This document shows positions 5,315 through 5,572 of a DNA stretch of 5,572 nucleotides, piece after piece. Position numbers and translations under genes: made by a program. Source of the stretch: Desulfobacteraceae bacterium UBA2230 (lineage in GTDB: Bacteria > Desulfobacterota > Desulfobacteria > Desulfobacterales > Desulfosarcinaceae). Position 1 is the first letter of the stretch. Each line of letters opens with the position of its first letter. The stretch lies in contig DDYQ01000191.1 of NCBI GenBank assembly GCA_002348005.1, forward strand, positions 8,228 through 13,799, read 5' to 3'. The notes below the pieces were generated by a model. That model had not been told where the DNA came from and did not search any database. It saw nothing but the letters and a program-made list of their open reading frames with translations.

Positions 5315-5572
5315 TCACCCGATGGTCAGTCGATTACGACCCAGCTGTTTGCTGGTGTACATCAAGGCATCGGCCCGTTTAACGAGGGATTCGATGGTGT
5401 CCTCCCGACATGCCAGCGTGGCACCTATGGAAACCGTAACCTGCAGTATGCGGCTTTGATAAGGCAGGGAGGAGTTGCCGATCAACTCACGCAGCCTATC
5501 GCCGATCTCTACAAGGCGCTCTCGGCCGACATTGCGTATAATGCCGACGAATTCTTCGCCGCCCCACCGGCC
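5315..5572 (-). CDS. Diguanylate cyclase GGDEF domain, C-terminal end (5' part outside window)
   Basis: The final 85 residues of a protein ending in a GGDEF domain, which makes cyclic di-GMP from two GTP. The frame is open to the right edge and contains no start, so it is partial. Seen are the active-site signature GRWGGEEF (residues 1-8, the GGEEF variant usual in active enzymes), VTVSIGAT (45-52), the conserved spacing to RADALMY (66-72), and the closing SKQLGRNRL (74-82). The inhibitory RxxD site and any sensory or receiver domain would lie upstream, outside the window. The stop is TGA at 5317-5315. It is co-oriented with the Nudix operon but separated from its first start by 289 bp, so it is probably a separate transcription unit, although read-through cannot be excluded because no intrinsic terminator is seen. 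Confidence 0.93.
   Translation of the reverse strand, partial: GRWGGEEFVGIIRNVGRERLVEIGDRLRELIGNSSLPYQSRILQVTVSIGATLACREDTIESLVKRADALMYTSKQLGRNRLTIG

Noticed and set aside
5199..5459. Plus-strand ORF of 86 codons across the diguanylate cyclase end
   Set aside because: It runs antisense to the conserved GGDEF coding sequence over much of its length and shows no domain.

Overview
The window looks like a piece of a GC-rich bacterial chromosome. Gene content (polar amino-acid ABC transporter, YgiQ-type radical SAM protein, diguanylate cyclase, cysteine-rich proteins) and codon choice fit a deltaproteobacterium (Desulfobacterota, perhaps Desulfobacteraceae-like). That placement is an impression from protein style, not a proven assignment. 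I see no tRNA, rRNA, CRISPR array, transposase or phage gene.

Layout. Positions 1-312 (+) hold the C-terminal part of a polar amino-acid ABC transporter ATPase that enters from the left. It converges on a compact minus-strand block filling 335-5025. In transcription order the block encodes a Nudix hydrolase (5025-4339), a membrane-anchored SAM methyltransferase resembling the FAM173/ATPSCKMT lysine methyltransferase family (4342-3758), a 13-cysteine protein of unknown function (3761-2889), a YgiQ-family radical SAM protein (2892-1102) and an alpha/beta hydrolase (1171-335). The first three junctions are 4-nt stop/start overlaps (GTGA, ATGA, ATGA) and the last is a 70-nt overlap with a strong internal Shine-Dalgarno, so the five genes are almost certainly one translationally coupled operon. 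Only weak promoter-like hexamers are visible upstream of the Nudix gene. At the right edge (5572-5315, minus strand) is the C-terminal end of a GGDEF diguanylate cyclase, cut by the window boundary; it has no start codon inside the window.

The 289-bp gap 5026-5314 between the diguanylate cyclase and the operon carries an unusual number of perfect inverted repeats, including a hairpin whose loop is complementary to an upstream segment. It also carries a small plus-strand ORF behind a strong Shine-Dalgarno. This gap and the five-gene operon with two uncharacterised or poorly characterised members are the parts most worth a second look. How the five operon proteins work together is not known to me. 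The set combines nucleotide/cofactor clean-up, methylation, Fe-S or metal chemistry, radical SAM chemistry and ester/amide hydrolysis, so a shared modification pathway is possible but only inferred.
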